Source: Cymbomonas tetramitiformis
Taxonomy: Eukaryota; Chlorophyta; Pyramimonadophyceae; Pyramimonadales; Pyramimonadaceae
Direction of reading: 5' to 3'
DNA: 33,995 nucleotides
NCBI GenBank assembly: GCA_001247695.2
Contig: LGRX02030454.1
Coordinates: forward strand, 1 to 33,995
The position numbers and the translations under genes were made by a program. Below are positions 9,518-19,700 of the stretch, in pieces (positions within the stretch are counted from its first letter, which is position 1; the number at the start of each line of letters is the position of its first letter). The notes under the pieces were generated by a model. The model made no database searches, was not told where the DNA came from, and worked only from the letters and a program-made list of their open reading frames with translations.

Positions 9518-10963
9518 GGACTATGTCTTTTATGATGGATAGACCCTGAGATGTGGTGTCCGATAAATCAATACATTTGACAAACAACTCAACCTTAGTC
9601 GGATGAAGAGCTGATGATCTCTGCTACGCTGAAAGAACTGGCGAATAAGAGCAGAATGTCTCTATAAAGAGTAGAAACAAATATGCACTGTATATTTTTG
9701 ATGTGCATTACCGAAATGCCTCGTGATATAATAATTTCACAGAATAGGCATTGTTCAATGGCGGTATGATCAGATATGTAATGACCAATGAAAATAAGAT
9801 GACCGGTATGGCTTATTCAAAAGGCATGATTACCTCAGCAAAGAGATGCCACTACACGGATACATTTCAAGACATAAGGGCAATAGACTTGTTATGTAGC
9901 CTTCAAAGGCAGATAGCATTTGTGCTGAATTGGTCAGCTCGGTGGCTTTGACCTATCTAGGTGTTTTACTCAGGCCGTAGCCTGCATATTGCATTGAGTA
10001 CTTTTGACACCTTTAATGATCCAATCAGATGATATGTATGAAATATCAAGAATGGTTGCCCTTTTTCGGTGATCATCGGTGGCGGAGGTTATAGTGCTTG
10101 CACCGAATCAATATACAATTCTAGTCTGGATACATGCTAGACCAGATGTATACAAATGTCTAGGTCTTCGAAATCAAGCTCATATGTACGTCATGGCTGA
10201 TGATCTTAGAAATGTCCGAAACATATGTGTGTCAACTTCATGGAGCTCTGCATGGTTTGACTGTATATAGTCACGATTACCAAAACAATCGACGATGATG
10301 CAACTTACTTGTTTTATTATTTGTTTTTATTAGTTATTTGGTTTTTAGTTGTATTTTTTTAGCTTGTCATCTTCCCCCCTCAAGGAAGTGAAAATTGCTA
10401 GGCGGTTGTCAGGCGCCATTTAAATACAACAGAGGTCCGACCTCATATGTGATGACGTGGTAGCTTACGATGAAGCTGGACAGCAGTTCTCGGGATGCAG
10501 CCCATTGCACCTAAGGTGCATCGCAGTTCTTGGGATGCAGCCCGAATTCACGTCATCAGCGTGGGTCACATAGTGCCCATGTATGTGCTGTACAAAATAC
10601 AACACTACCCTCCAGCGGCGAAGTGGTTTGCTATTACCATTATCGTATGCTGTGGGAAATCAAATATATAATCAGAGAGCATGGTAATGTGTGTACCATG
10701 TTGTCAATATCGGAGGGACTGTGTCTTCTGTAAACTCCTCATGACTATATGTATAATGGTGTTGTACTGATGTCAACACCTTCTCTCTGAATGATTTACT
10801 GATTTCACATCCGGGTTTTTTCGACCCGCATAGTCTACGTAGATTTTCGGGTTTTAGACAGCTGCTGTAAACATGCGCACTATCACTCCGGGTTATGTAA
10901 ATTTACAATAGAATATAGCTTATGTAAATTTGCCACATTCAAGATACAAACGGTATGTATACG
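9518..10963. other. Gene-poor stretch
   Basis: I see no coding sequence. It holds a T-rich run at 10303-10360 and two copies of the 20-bp motif at 10484 and 10524. The latter two flank a short palindrome, tgcacctaaggtgca. Open frames of 63-67 codons here look like chance. Confidence 0.4.
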
Positions 10964-11060
10964 GGAAATATGCACCCTCCGCATATTTTCAAGAAATATG
11001 CACCCTCCGCATATTTTCGAGCACCCTCCGCATATTTTCGAGAAATATGCACCCTCCGCA
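10964..11060. repeat. Tandem array of small hairpins
   Basis: The unit gaaatatgcaccctccgcat followed by attttc repeats about 3.5 times, with one copy lacking its left arm. Each full unit is itself an inverted repeat: GAAATATGC and GCATATTTC arms around the loop accctcc. Further tatgc/gcata palindromes continue to about 11230. Confidence 0.7.
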
Positions 11061-11878
11061 ATCATGCACACTATCACTCCAGGTTCCGTAAGTATGCAGC
11101 ATATCACATATCGTGTAAGTATGCTGCATATTTGTGGATCCGACATACCTGCGAAATTTAACATATTCCGAAGGTATGCCGCATATATGCGGGTCCAACA
11201 TATTTGTGGGTATTCGCCGGGTGTATATGCGTTTTATTACTTACGTTCGTGGATGTATGCAACTACGCGATCGCATGGTGGTACGACATGTTACAGCGCT
11301 GAATATGCTGTATTCATAATACATACAGTAATCACTCACATTTAAGGAAACTGACGTTAAGGAAATAGCCAGCGTTTCCTGGTACCTAACTCGATGAGAA
11401 AAGTCAGCTGGATTTTCCGACTTATGAGATGGCCTGAAATAAGGAAAATGACCGCTGGCTGCCTAGCTGGAGAGGCATTTCTTAAACTAAGAAAACTTTG
11501 CCGGGAAATTGACAAATATGGTATATTTGATGGGTTTTCATGATTTTTGCACAAAACTTGTCTTAAAGGTTTAAGTTCCTGATTATTCTGTTTCAGATAT
11601 AATATCGTCATCAAAATCTTGCTTTAATTCTTTAAGCTGCGCGGCTCTCAGGGTCCATTTTCTCGGAAAATGAACACCTTAAGAAAACGGGCTGGCTAGG
11701 GAAGGTGTCCACGTGGATGGTTATGGAATTCGCTGGCTGGCTCACGAGATCGCGGTCCACTATCCATAGCGTTCTCTTATGACGCTGACGCTGGCGGCGG
11801 GGGTACCCAACTCGATGAGAAAAGCTGACTGACCTGGATTTCTCTGTTTTCTTACAGGTGGGTGATTACTGTACGTAT
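11061..11878. other. Gene-poor stretch with one duplicated segment
   Basis: A segment starting ggtacctaactcgatgagaa at about 11381 recurs, diverged, at about 11801 and continues into ctggattt in both places. Palindromic gcatat words persist to about 11230. No gene is seen. Confidence 0.4.
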
Positions 11879-11970
11879 GAATACAGCATATGTATTCATA
11901 TGCTGTATTCTAACAGCATATGCTGTATGCATAACAGCATATTGTTAGCTGTATGCATAACAGCACTCTA
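11879..11970. repeat. Perfect 14-bp inverted repeat and related palindromes
   Basis: GAATACAGCATATG at 11879-11892 and its exact complement CATATGCTGTATTC at 11897-11910 are separated by only TATT. They would extrude as a 14-bp hairpin with a 4-nt loop. The motif aacagcatatgctgtatgca and shorter variants follow to about 11970. Confidence 0.85.
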
Positions 11971-12695
11971 GGTTCGAGCATGTACGGAAGGGGAGCAGTC
12001 AAAGCAGCAGAGGTCTAATCACAGCAAGTTGCAAATTTTGTATACTAATAAATAACATTACAAAAAATTCTATCTAAATTCTAAGTTCACAAAATTGACA
12101 GGTAACAGCAGTGATCTAGCTATCCGGAACGCGGCATCCGGGACGCGGCTGCTCCACTTCTTCTGTGCGTTATATTCCCTTCGGATACCTGAAACAAAAC
12201 GCGGGCGCCGAATGGTCAGTGAAACACGTGATAATTCCTTCGGCGCAGTGCGCCGAAGGGGCTGATGTCCTATCGGAGCAGAAATGACTAAACTGAATGC
12301 AACCGTGAAACTGGTATGCGCACACAGCGTACACAAAACAAATTCCCGTCGATGGGCTGCAGGAGAAAAGGGTAGGAGGCCAGAATTCAAGAGGTCACCT
12401 TTTAAACTGCAGCAGGGATCGTACGTGGTGGAGTTCAGTGAAGTTCCAGTGTACCCGACCTGTAACATACACATGTCTGCTGAGTACATGAACATATCAT
12501 ATTCCACATAAACAGCACGAAAACGAAAAGAAGCCTGACGGGAGAGACTGCACTGCTGTGCATTGCGCCGCTCAGCCGCCGGGTTTCTTTGAAGTTGGGA
12601 GTTTCCTGATAAAATATGTTGACCTGACGGTCATGCAACGTTGCGCAAGCAAACTCGTCATCCGTCAGTCTGTCATCAGCGACGCGACGGAGCGG
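11971..12695. other. No supported gene
   Basis: The longest open frame is 145 codons on the minus strand (12070-12507). It has no recognisable domain, and composition gives no support, so I leave it uncalled. No RNA gene or repeat is evident. Confidence 0.35.
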
Positions 12696-12795
12696 AGCGG
12701 AGCGGAGCTACAAGTACGCGTCGCGTCGCGTCGTGGCAAGTTATGTCATGTCGCATGTCGTGTCATGTCGTATCATGTCATGTCATGTCATCACA
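12696..12795. repeat. Two short tandem repeats
   Basis: A gagcg pentamer repeated about four times near 12696-12713 is followed by an imperfect catgt/gtcat pentamer array at about 12743-12792. Similar gtcat words appear in both arms of the long inverted repeat. Confidence 0.7.
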
Positions 12796-13189
12796 TTTTC
12801 ATGTCGATGTCGCTGTCATACCGCGCGGCGCTAGCGCTATGAAGACCATCTGAACCGCAAAGCACTGCCCCTCAGCCTTAAGTGTTAAGAGCACTGTACC
12901 CAGGCGCTTTTAGGCCCTAAAAGCGCCCACTTTCCACAATCCACTATAAACCATCATTACACACCGCGCAATATGAAGACAATTTATGCTGATGGTTCGC
13001 GCCATCGAGCTGATAGAGGCCGCATCAAACACTTCGCCGGTCAAGGGTGGCCCGGGTACACGTAACGACACATTTTTAGACGAGTCTCAAGCGATTTTAT
13101 TTGACCCAATTCGAGATTTCTCAAAACTAAAACTCGTGGGGTAAGATAATTTCGTTACACCATCAAATTCTGCCGAAAAGAAAATGCAC
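12796..13189. other. No gene seen
   Basis: Mixed-composition sequence with no coding or RNA signal I can recognise. Confidence 0.35.
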
Positions 13190-14195
13190 TGCAAAAATAT
13201 TCCGGAAGTTAGAAATATTCCGGAGTCGTCACGCGAATGCGTGATAGTGGAGATGGCAAATCGTATTCCGGAAATAAAACATATTCCGGAGTCACGTGAA
13301 TGTGATAGTGGAGATGGGAAATATTTTGGAGGAGATGCCAAATCTTCGGGAGTCACGCGAATCGTGTCACGGAGAGGAGAGTAATTCCGGAGATGAGAAC
13401 TTTTCCGGAGTCACGCGACGAATGTCACGGTGAGGAGAGTCATTCCGGAAACGATGAGAAATATTCCGGAGATGAGAAATATTCCGGAGTCACGCGAATG
13501 TGATAGTGGAGATGGGAAATATTTTGGAGGAGATGCCAAATATTCCGGAGTCACGTGAATGTGATTGATGTGAAAGCAAATATTATTGATATATATGCTT
13601 GTCACTAAAAATGAAATGCAGCGCGGTAGGGTTTCGGCGGTTCGGTTCTCGGCTAAAGTCAGATATAACAATAAAGATGGTCGGACTTAAGCTGGCAGGA
13701 CCGTGACACACTCGCGGAGCAAACAGGCAGGCACTGCAAGTGACATCCTACCAGGCGAGGGGTGACACAGGGGGCACCACTGTTCCCCCCTTATGGGGGG
13801 AGAAAGTTGGCACTCCCATGAGTGATAGTGGAGATGGGATTATTTTGGACGAGATGAGAAATATTCCGGAGTCACGCGAATTTCACGGAGAGGAGAGTCA
13901 TTCCGGAGATGAGAATTTTTCCGGCGGGAGAGAACTATTCCGGAGTCACACGAATGTGATAATGGAGATGGGAAATATTCCGGAGATGGGAGAAATCGAT
14001 TCCGGAGGCACGCGAACGATAGCACGAAGAGGAGAGTCATTCCGGTGATGAGAAATTTTCCGGAGGAGAAAACTTTTCCGGAGTCGCGCGAATGTGATAG
14101 TGGAGATGGGAAATATTCACGAGATGCCAAATATTCCGGAGACACGCGAATGCCACGGAGAGGAGAGTCATTCCGGCGATGAGAAATATTGGCAT
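13190..14195. repeat. Minisatellite with ATTCCGGA and TCACGCGAATG modules
   Basis: Short modules alternate irregularly: gagatgagaaatattccgga, gtcacgcgaatg, tgatagtggagatgggaaat, and cacggagaggagagtcattc. The array runs from 13190 to about 13565 and again from about 13825 to 14195. Unrelated sequence that includes repeat family A interrupts it. Open frames on both strands here are products of the repeat. Confidence 0.8.
13713..13820. repeat. Dispersed repeat family A, copy 2, inside the minisatellite
   Basis: This matches 5018-5108, from cactgcaagtgacat through gcgaggggtgaca and the C-run/G-run hairpin (ccccccttatgggggg) to gttggcactcc. It sits between the two blocks of the minisatellite, as expected if it inserted there or if the array duplicated around it. 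Confidence 0.6.
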
Positions 14196-14226
14196 AGAGG
14201 ATGAGGCCGAGGAGCCACCGCCACCA

Positions 14227-14490
14227 ACACTATATTAACTTTTTCGTCTATCAAATACCTACTCAACACACTAAATTTTGGCCCGAAAGGATAAGTATGT
14301 AACAAGTTAGGGAAATGCATCGTTTCCGCTAATCGTGCGTAGCCTCAAACCGATAGTGTCATAGTTTTCGATATATTACGCCTATCGTGCTAATAAACTA
14401 TATACCGAATGTTTTGTCTATGCAAAACCTATTCAGCACACTAAATTTCAGCCCGAAAGGATAAGTATGTAAAAAGTTAGAAAAATACAA
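14227..14490. repeat. Diverged direct repeat, about 170-bp spacing
   Basis: The segment cacactaaattt followed by cccgaaaggataagtatgta occurs at about 14269 and again at about 14439, each preceded by a related tatcaaatacct or tgcaaaacct stretch. No gene is seen between them or up to 14610. Confidence 0.65.
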
Positions 14491-14614
14491 AAAGAAGAGT
14501 ATGTAAGGTATGAGCTAACAAAAGCTCGCGTCAAGATAAGTTATGATAAGTTATGACTGTATGAGTGATATGCAAGTGGTATATGCTAAGTTTAAAGCTT
14601 GGATGACTAGTTGC

Positions 14615-14939
14615 GGTATGCTCGAATGACAAGTTCGGATGCTCGGATGGCGAGTGGGTATGCTCGGATGGCGAGTTCGGATGCTCGGATGGCAAGCTTG
14701 CCTTTTTGGCAAGCTTGCCTCTTTAGCTCACATGCTTGGCTCTTTAGCTTCACGATCCTGAGGGAGCGCTCTCTTGCCAGGCAAGGGGCTCTTGCCCTCG
14801 GTTTCGTGAAGTGCGCCACAGCAATGTGATAATTCACATGCTTGGCTCTTTAGCTGCACGATCCTGAGGGAGCGCTCTCTTGCCAGGCAAGGGGCTCTAA
14901 CCCTCATTTTCGTGAAGTGCGCCACAGCAATGTGATGAA
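14615..14939. repeat. 21-bp minisatellite, twin palindromes and a 106-bp tandem duplication
   Basis: About four 21-bp copies of a unit like atgctcggatggcgagttcgg run from 14615. They end in two identical 12-bp palindromes, GGCAAGCTTGCC, at 14691-14702 and 14708-14719, separated by five T. A 106-bp direct duplication follows (14728-14833 and 14834-14939) starting tcacatgcttggctctttag, with only a few differences between copies. Confidence 0.8.
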
Positions 14940-15369
14940 AGGTGGCATCTCAGGTCCAACTGAGATCTCCGAACTTGGTTCGGCGCTCTTTAGATTTGAG
15001 CTAATGCCACTAAAATAGAACGATCGACGACTCATACCTTCTCAATTCCATCCATTGGAACGAATTCCTTCCTCGCGCTTTGATATGTGATGTCCGGAAT
15101 TTTGGCCTACCATGGAAGGCCTCCTACTGTGGCACAGTGTGCCACAAATACAGGCCCCATGGACGATTTTCGTGAATACTTCGATTATGAATCAAACGAA
15201 GTAGCTACATGTCGTAATTTTTCACGGAGAGTAACGTGACGTTCTCAGAAATTTCGTCGGATAAACGGTTGCGGTAGAAAAGCGTCGCGCTGAAAAATCT
15301 GCGAGTGGAAGAATACTTAGTTTGGCCAAAAGGAAAACGCAAGTTTCGGTAAAATTACTTAATTGAAGT
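14940..15369. other. No gene seen
   Basis: Single-copy-looking sequence up to the retrotransposon insertion site, with no recognisable coding or RNA content. Confidence 0.4.
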
Positions 15370-15374
15370 GTGTG
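15370..15374. other. Target-site duplication GTGTG (left)
   Basis: The five bases directly before the left LTR are identical to the five directly after the right LTR (30622-30626). A 5-bp duplication is usual for Ty3/Gypsy integrases. Confidence 0.9.
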
Positions 15375-15510
15375 TGAACAAGGCTACAATTCAAGCAATT
15401 GCAATATCTTTATGGCAGGAAAGATTGACCAGTAAATTAACAGGTTGAGCAACAGCTCCTCCAAATAGTTACTTCAAGTTAGAACAGCCTCCAAATGGGC
15501 AATATTCAAG

Positions 15511-15517
15511 TCTTATA
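15511..15517 (-). promoter_or_regulatory. Candidate TATA box (3' LTR equivalent)
   Basis: TATAAGA on the minus strand, downstream of the LTR ORF. It is identical in position to the 5' LTR site at 29434-29440. A weak, composition-based call. Confidence 0.25.
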
Positions 15518-15647
15518 CTTTCAAGGCGCGCAGTTCATATTCTCTAATCGATCTGTCCCATGTCGGCTGGCATATCATCATCTGCCACCTATACAAATCC
15601 TAATCAGAGAATCTGCATTTGGACAATCCTAATCAAGACAGTTGATT

Positions 15648-16646
15648 TCATTGTCCCTTGCTGATCTTTGCTTTCTTCCTACGAGGAGCCACGTCAAGCC
15701 CTTCTTCTTCATCACTGTCACTTCTTATGGAATACTTCAATTGAGTTATATACTCATGTGTCCAACATCTCGGATATTTCCTAGGTTGCCTCTTCGTCTC
15801 TTCAGACACCCCAGCCTTATTCTCACCCATTGAAGTCAATCCAGTATCTGACCCATAAGGTTTCTTCGGTGGTGCATGAACAGTCTCCACCACAGAGGCT
15901 GGGGCATCCTCAGATATGGCCTCAGACTTCTGCTCGGTAATAGGCTGATCATCGGGCTGAACAGGTGAGGTCGGGGAGGTGCCCTTTGGTACCCAGTGAA
16001 GTTCACCCTTCTCATCCATGATCAATTGCAGTCCCAGTCTCTTCAACCTTCGAGCTTCAGCTTGTTCTTCAGCATCGTCAGCTACCAAGTCATCGAACTC
16101 GCTGACGTCATCCTCGGTGTCATCATATTCAGGCGAAGTTGGCTCCCATTTCGGACTGGCAGTGTCCATGTCATGTATGACACCCGCGTCATCTTTGTCA
16201 TCCGAATCTGGTAGCTTCTCCTTACTGTTAGTGACACCTGCGTCATCATTGTCATCAGAATCTGGTAACTTCTCCTTACTCCAGGACACAGCGCCTGTAC
16301 CCGAATCTTCACTGTTCGTAGACGCTGAGTGTGTAGGCTTACGCCCCTGGTAGGGAATTCCATGATATTCGTCATCGTCAATCACAATCGTCGGATTCCA
16401 GTACGCGATCCCAACGCGGCTAATCGGTAATGAGAATGGCGCTACCGGCGCCTTCAACTGAGTGGCGTCTTCTAGAAACCAGCCGCCGCCCCTATTACGC
16501 TCCCAGCGGCGTAGCGCACCAGAAGGGTGTACGATAATATGCTGCCAGCTATAATCAAGTCCAGGCTTTCGCTCCCCATAGTACGAAGTCAATGGCTCGG
16601 GAGTCCCCTTCCGAGCCCATTGCCATCTCACTGCCCCAGTATGCAT
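15648..16646 (-). CDS. LTR-encoded acidic protein (3' LTR copy)
   Basis: 332 codons from the first ATG at 16646 (MHTGAVRWQW). The frame is open a little further, to a stop at 16719-16721, but contains no earlier ATG. The protein has three short Trp motifs of the form I-x-x-h-x-x-G-x-L/V-x-W: HIVFMHTGAVRWQWARKG (its start lies in the non-ATG extension), HIIVHPSGALRRW and LQLIMDEKGELHWVPKG. It also has an 18-residue tandem repeat around SKEKLPDSDD, a long acidic Asp/Glu stretch, and a basic nuclear-localisation-like tail (PRRKKAKISKGQ). I know no homologous family. Because this copy lies in the 3' LTR, full-length element RNA would carry it downstream of pol, like accessory genes overlapping the 3' LTR in some retroviruses. 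It is in the same frame as pol but separated by three stops, so read-through is unlikely. Confidence 0.7.
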   Translation of the reverse strand: MHTGAVRWQWARKGTPEPLTSYYGERKPGLDYSWQHIIVHPSGALRRWERNRGGGWFLEDATQLKAPVAPFSLPISRVGIAYWNPTIVIDDDEYHGIPYQGRKPTHSASTNSEDSGTGAVSWSKEKLPDSDDNDDAGVTNSKEKLPDSDDKDDAGVIHDMDTASPKWEPTSPEYDDTEDDVSEFDDLVADDAEEQAEARRLKRLGLQLIMDEKGELHWVPKGTSPTSPVQPDDQPITEQKSEAISEDAPASVVETVHAPPKKPYGSDTGLTSMGENKAGVSEETKRQPRKYPRCWTHEYITQLKYSIRSDSDEEEGLDVAPRRKKAKISKGQ

Positions 16647-16699
16647 AAATACAATATGCCAATCGAATGGCTTGGCCGGGCTATTGTTCCCTGGCACAA

Positions 16700-16712
16700 C
16701 TCCTCCCCTCTT
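16700..16712 (-). promoter_or_regulatory. Polypurine tract (plus-strand primer)
   Basis: On the element's sense (minus) strand, AAGAGGGGAGGAG lies one base before the 3' LTR terminus TGTGCC. Such a tract at this exact position is the expected RNase H-resistant primer for second-strand synthesis and confirms the orientation. Confidence 0.85.
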
Positions 16713-16778
16713 AGCTTGTTAGTACAAAGAGATGATAACTCAGAGTCATTTGTACAGCAGCTAAGATCCAGACACAGA

Positions 16779-19700
16779 TCAGCCATGCTTATGGATGCGT
16801 GATATGCTTTTCTGATCGAACAGGTGCTCGAAGAGTTGACGAAGCAATCCAGCGGGCAGAGGGTATACAGCAGTGGAAACTCCCGCTCCTTGTTGCCCTG
16901 GATGAGGTCCCAGTTGAGCAGTTTCCGGATGTGATCCCAGAGTCTGTTGGTGAAGACAAGGAGTATCCATCGTGCAGTACCGTAGATCCACTGGAGGAGG
17001 CGACTGCGTCCAGATGCAAGTAGGCTTGCGATAGCCAGTACCATACATACAGTAAGAGCAATACAACGGGGTAGGTAACCGGCGAACTACGGGTCGAAAT
17101 CGCAGCGCAAAGGGAAACCTGCCCATCGGATTTTCCATAAACCAATGCTGGGGTTTGAGAAAGTCAAAAATTTGGAGCGTTCGGCGTACACAAGCATCAG
17201 CCTGTCGCAGTTGTCGCACCCCAGTGGTCTTAGCCTGACTGTATTCGGTGCACGGTGGACTAGCCCAGATGACGTCAAAGTAACCAGGTGCGTAACGCTT
17301 GAAGTCCCAGTCCTGAACCTTCTCAGCGTAGGTAGGTTGCCAGCGAGGATCATGATCGACGGTGACCACAGTGCTCTTCGGATAACATGACATGAAACTT
17401 CTCTCCACACTTCCTGTACCACTGAAAAGGACTAGTAGTCGCAACTCGCGTGTCGAGACCCCAGAGCCCAGAAGAGCTAGATGCGTCACAAAGGCGTCAG
17501 CAGAGCGACAGTATTGTTCCCAAGGTAGGCAGTTGTCCAGAGAAGTGAGTTTTACTTCATCAGAGGTGTCCAGGAAAGTTAAAGCTCCGACGCGTTCCCG
17601 CCTTTGCTTCCGCTGCATTCTGACCTCCTGTAAGGCTTTTTCCCGGGCTTGTCCTTCTCGTGATAGTCTCAGGTGTTCGAACTCCGTGAGCTGTTCGAGT
17701 TCACCCCCGTAGTTCAACGACTCACGGGTCTTCCAGGAGTCATGAGCGTTAGAGTACCCAGTCCAGCGAACCAGAAATTCTTCTACTTCCTTGCCTCCTT
17801 TCATAGGTTTCACTCTTCGAGCCAGAATCTTAGACACATGGGTCTGGGATTGTCCATCCACGAGAACCTTGGCAGGAGTAGGTATTTGTCGACGCAGCGC
17901 AAAGGCTTCATCCGCGGTGCGGTATTCCTTGAGGCGATGCTGCGCAAAAACATCGTGGATACGCCATTTAGGGGGTAACTTGAGCCGGTAAGCCACCGGA
18001 GCACCTCTGTCAATTTCGGGTAGCTCTCGCTGCTGGTCGCTGAAGAACCTCTCGGTGATGGGTAAGGGCCCGTGCCAGCGAGGTCCCAGCTTCCTGAAGG
18101 ATTCGCGGTTCATGATATTTTCCGTGAGATGCTTGGCATCTACCCAGACCAAGTCTCCCAACTGAAAGGATTTGGCGGTGTGACGCTGGTCAAACTGATG
18201 TCGCTGGCGTTGCTGTGCCAGTTCTAGCTTAGTGCGGGCGTCCTCTAGTTGAGCCGCGAATTTACTAGCCATCTCGTGTGCCGTACCTTCTCCACCCTTA
18301 CGCTTGGAGTGTTGTCCAGCAGCCGCTTGCAGGAACAAGTCCAGTTGCGACATAGGCGAGTGCCCCAAGACCAACTCAAACGGGGTAAAGCCGGTTACAT
18401 CGCTCCGCGTATCGTTTATGGCGAACTCTACGTTGGCACACCACAAATCCCAGTCCTCTGGATTGCTGCCTACGAAGGACCTTAGCATGTCTTCTACCAC
18501 GCGGTTGGTATGTTCAGCTTGTCCGTCCGAACGAGGGTTGTAAGGCGTGGTGGAGGCCACTTTAGTTCCCATAAGTCTCATCAATTCCTTCCACATAGCA
18601 TCCTGAAAACGAGGGTCGCGGTCAGAGACAATCTTCATAGGGGTGCCATGTAGTTTCCAGATGTGGTCGAAGTAGATTCGAGCGATAACCTCAGAGGAGC
18701 TGTCCTGGAAGTTCAACGGGATGATGTGAACCATTTTGCTGAGCTTACATGTGAAAGTAGCAAAGGCATCGTGATTCCGCGCCGTGACTGGCAGTCCAGT
18801 AACAAAGTCCACACTGACCACTTGCCATAGTCGCGTAGGAATAGTGTGTGGGTTCAGCAATCCATCCGGGTAGGAATTTCTCGGTCGCACCGCTTGACAG
18901 ATAGTGCAAGATGAAACCCAGCGTCCCACATCTTCTGCTGCCCCTTTCCACCAGAAGCGTCGCAGTACTCGTTCCAGAGTTTTGTCCCTGCCCGCGTGTC
19001 CAGCTGAAACAGATGCATGCGCCTCTTGCAGTACTACCTCACGGAGGGGTGAATCTTCTCCCAGTACCAACTGATAGCGCCCAGCGCTCACCCTCCACAA
19101 CACATCTCCCACTACGCAGAAGTCACGAGTGCGTTGATGCGGAGCTTCTTGGATTTCCTTCCTTAAAGTCTGGAGGGGACCAGGTCGCCCATATTCCGCT
19201 TGCAGCGCTTTGAGGAACTGGCCTCCTGATATCTGCTGATGCAGGTCTCGAACGCTGGCCGCTTCTCCAGTACGCACGATAGGAGGGGGGGAACTCGTTT
19301 TCCTTTCCCGCTTGACACGCTGTCGAGCTGGAGGGGCGTACACCACTAGCAGGGGCCAAGGCAGATCCAGAAGGGCTCCATCCGGGGCGGCGAACATCTG
19401 CACAGGTTCTCCTTGAGCGTCATGGGTAGGAATAATGTACTCCACTCTCATTCCCGCAGATCTGAACAACTGCCGCCACTGTGGCATGCGAGATTGAAAG
19501 TCAGGAAGGACGAAGAGAGCTGAAGTATTCTCAGGGTCCAGACGCCATTCTTCCACATATTTCCTCAGTACGGCCTCGATGGTCAAATGGTTGGAGGAGA
19601 AGGGAGGATTACACCAGACGTTCAACCCTCGCCAGTTTTCCTTCAAGCAGTCCGTCCAGTAGCGGTTGACCTGACGATTCTTTCCTCCCAAGTCGCAACA

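Larger units (their letters stand above)
5977..10543 (+). repeat. Dispersed 20-bp motif family, eight copies
   Basis: The motif CAGTTCTTGGGATGCAGCCC, exact or with a few changes, occurs at 5977, 6078, 6758, 6780, 6802, 8166, 10484 and 10524. All copies are on the plus strand and all are exactly 20 bp. Three of them form a tandem 22-bp repeat at 6743-6823. The motif is not otherwise apparent in the rest of the window. Its role is unknown. Confidence 0.65.
15375..16698 (-). repeat. 3' LTR
   Basis: 1,324 bp, starting tgaacaaggct and ending ctggcaca on the plus strand. It matches 29299-30621 with about seven substitutions and one single-base indel (15450 region, taaattaacagg against taaattacagg). 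Most of its U3 part is occupied by an ORF on the minus strand (15648-16646). About 270 bp remain for promoter, R and U5. Confidence 0.95.

Noticed and set aside
12070..12507. 145-codon minus frame as a possible gene
   Set aside because: No recognisable domain, no homologous feel and no supporting signals. Length alone is not enough in eukaryotic DNA.
16628..17044. 138-codon minus frame overlapping the end of pol
   Set aside because: It lies in another frame under the C5-methyltransferase domain, whose own frame shows all expected motifs, so it is a shadow.
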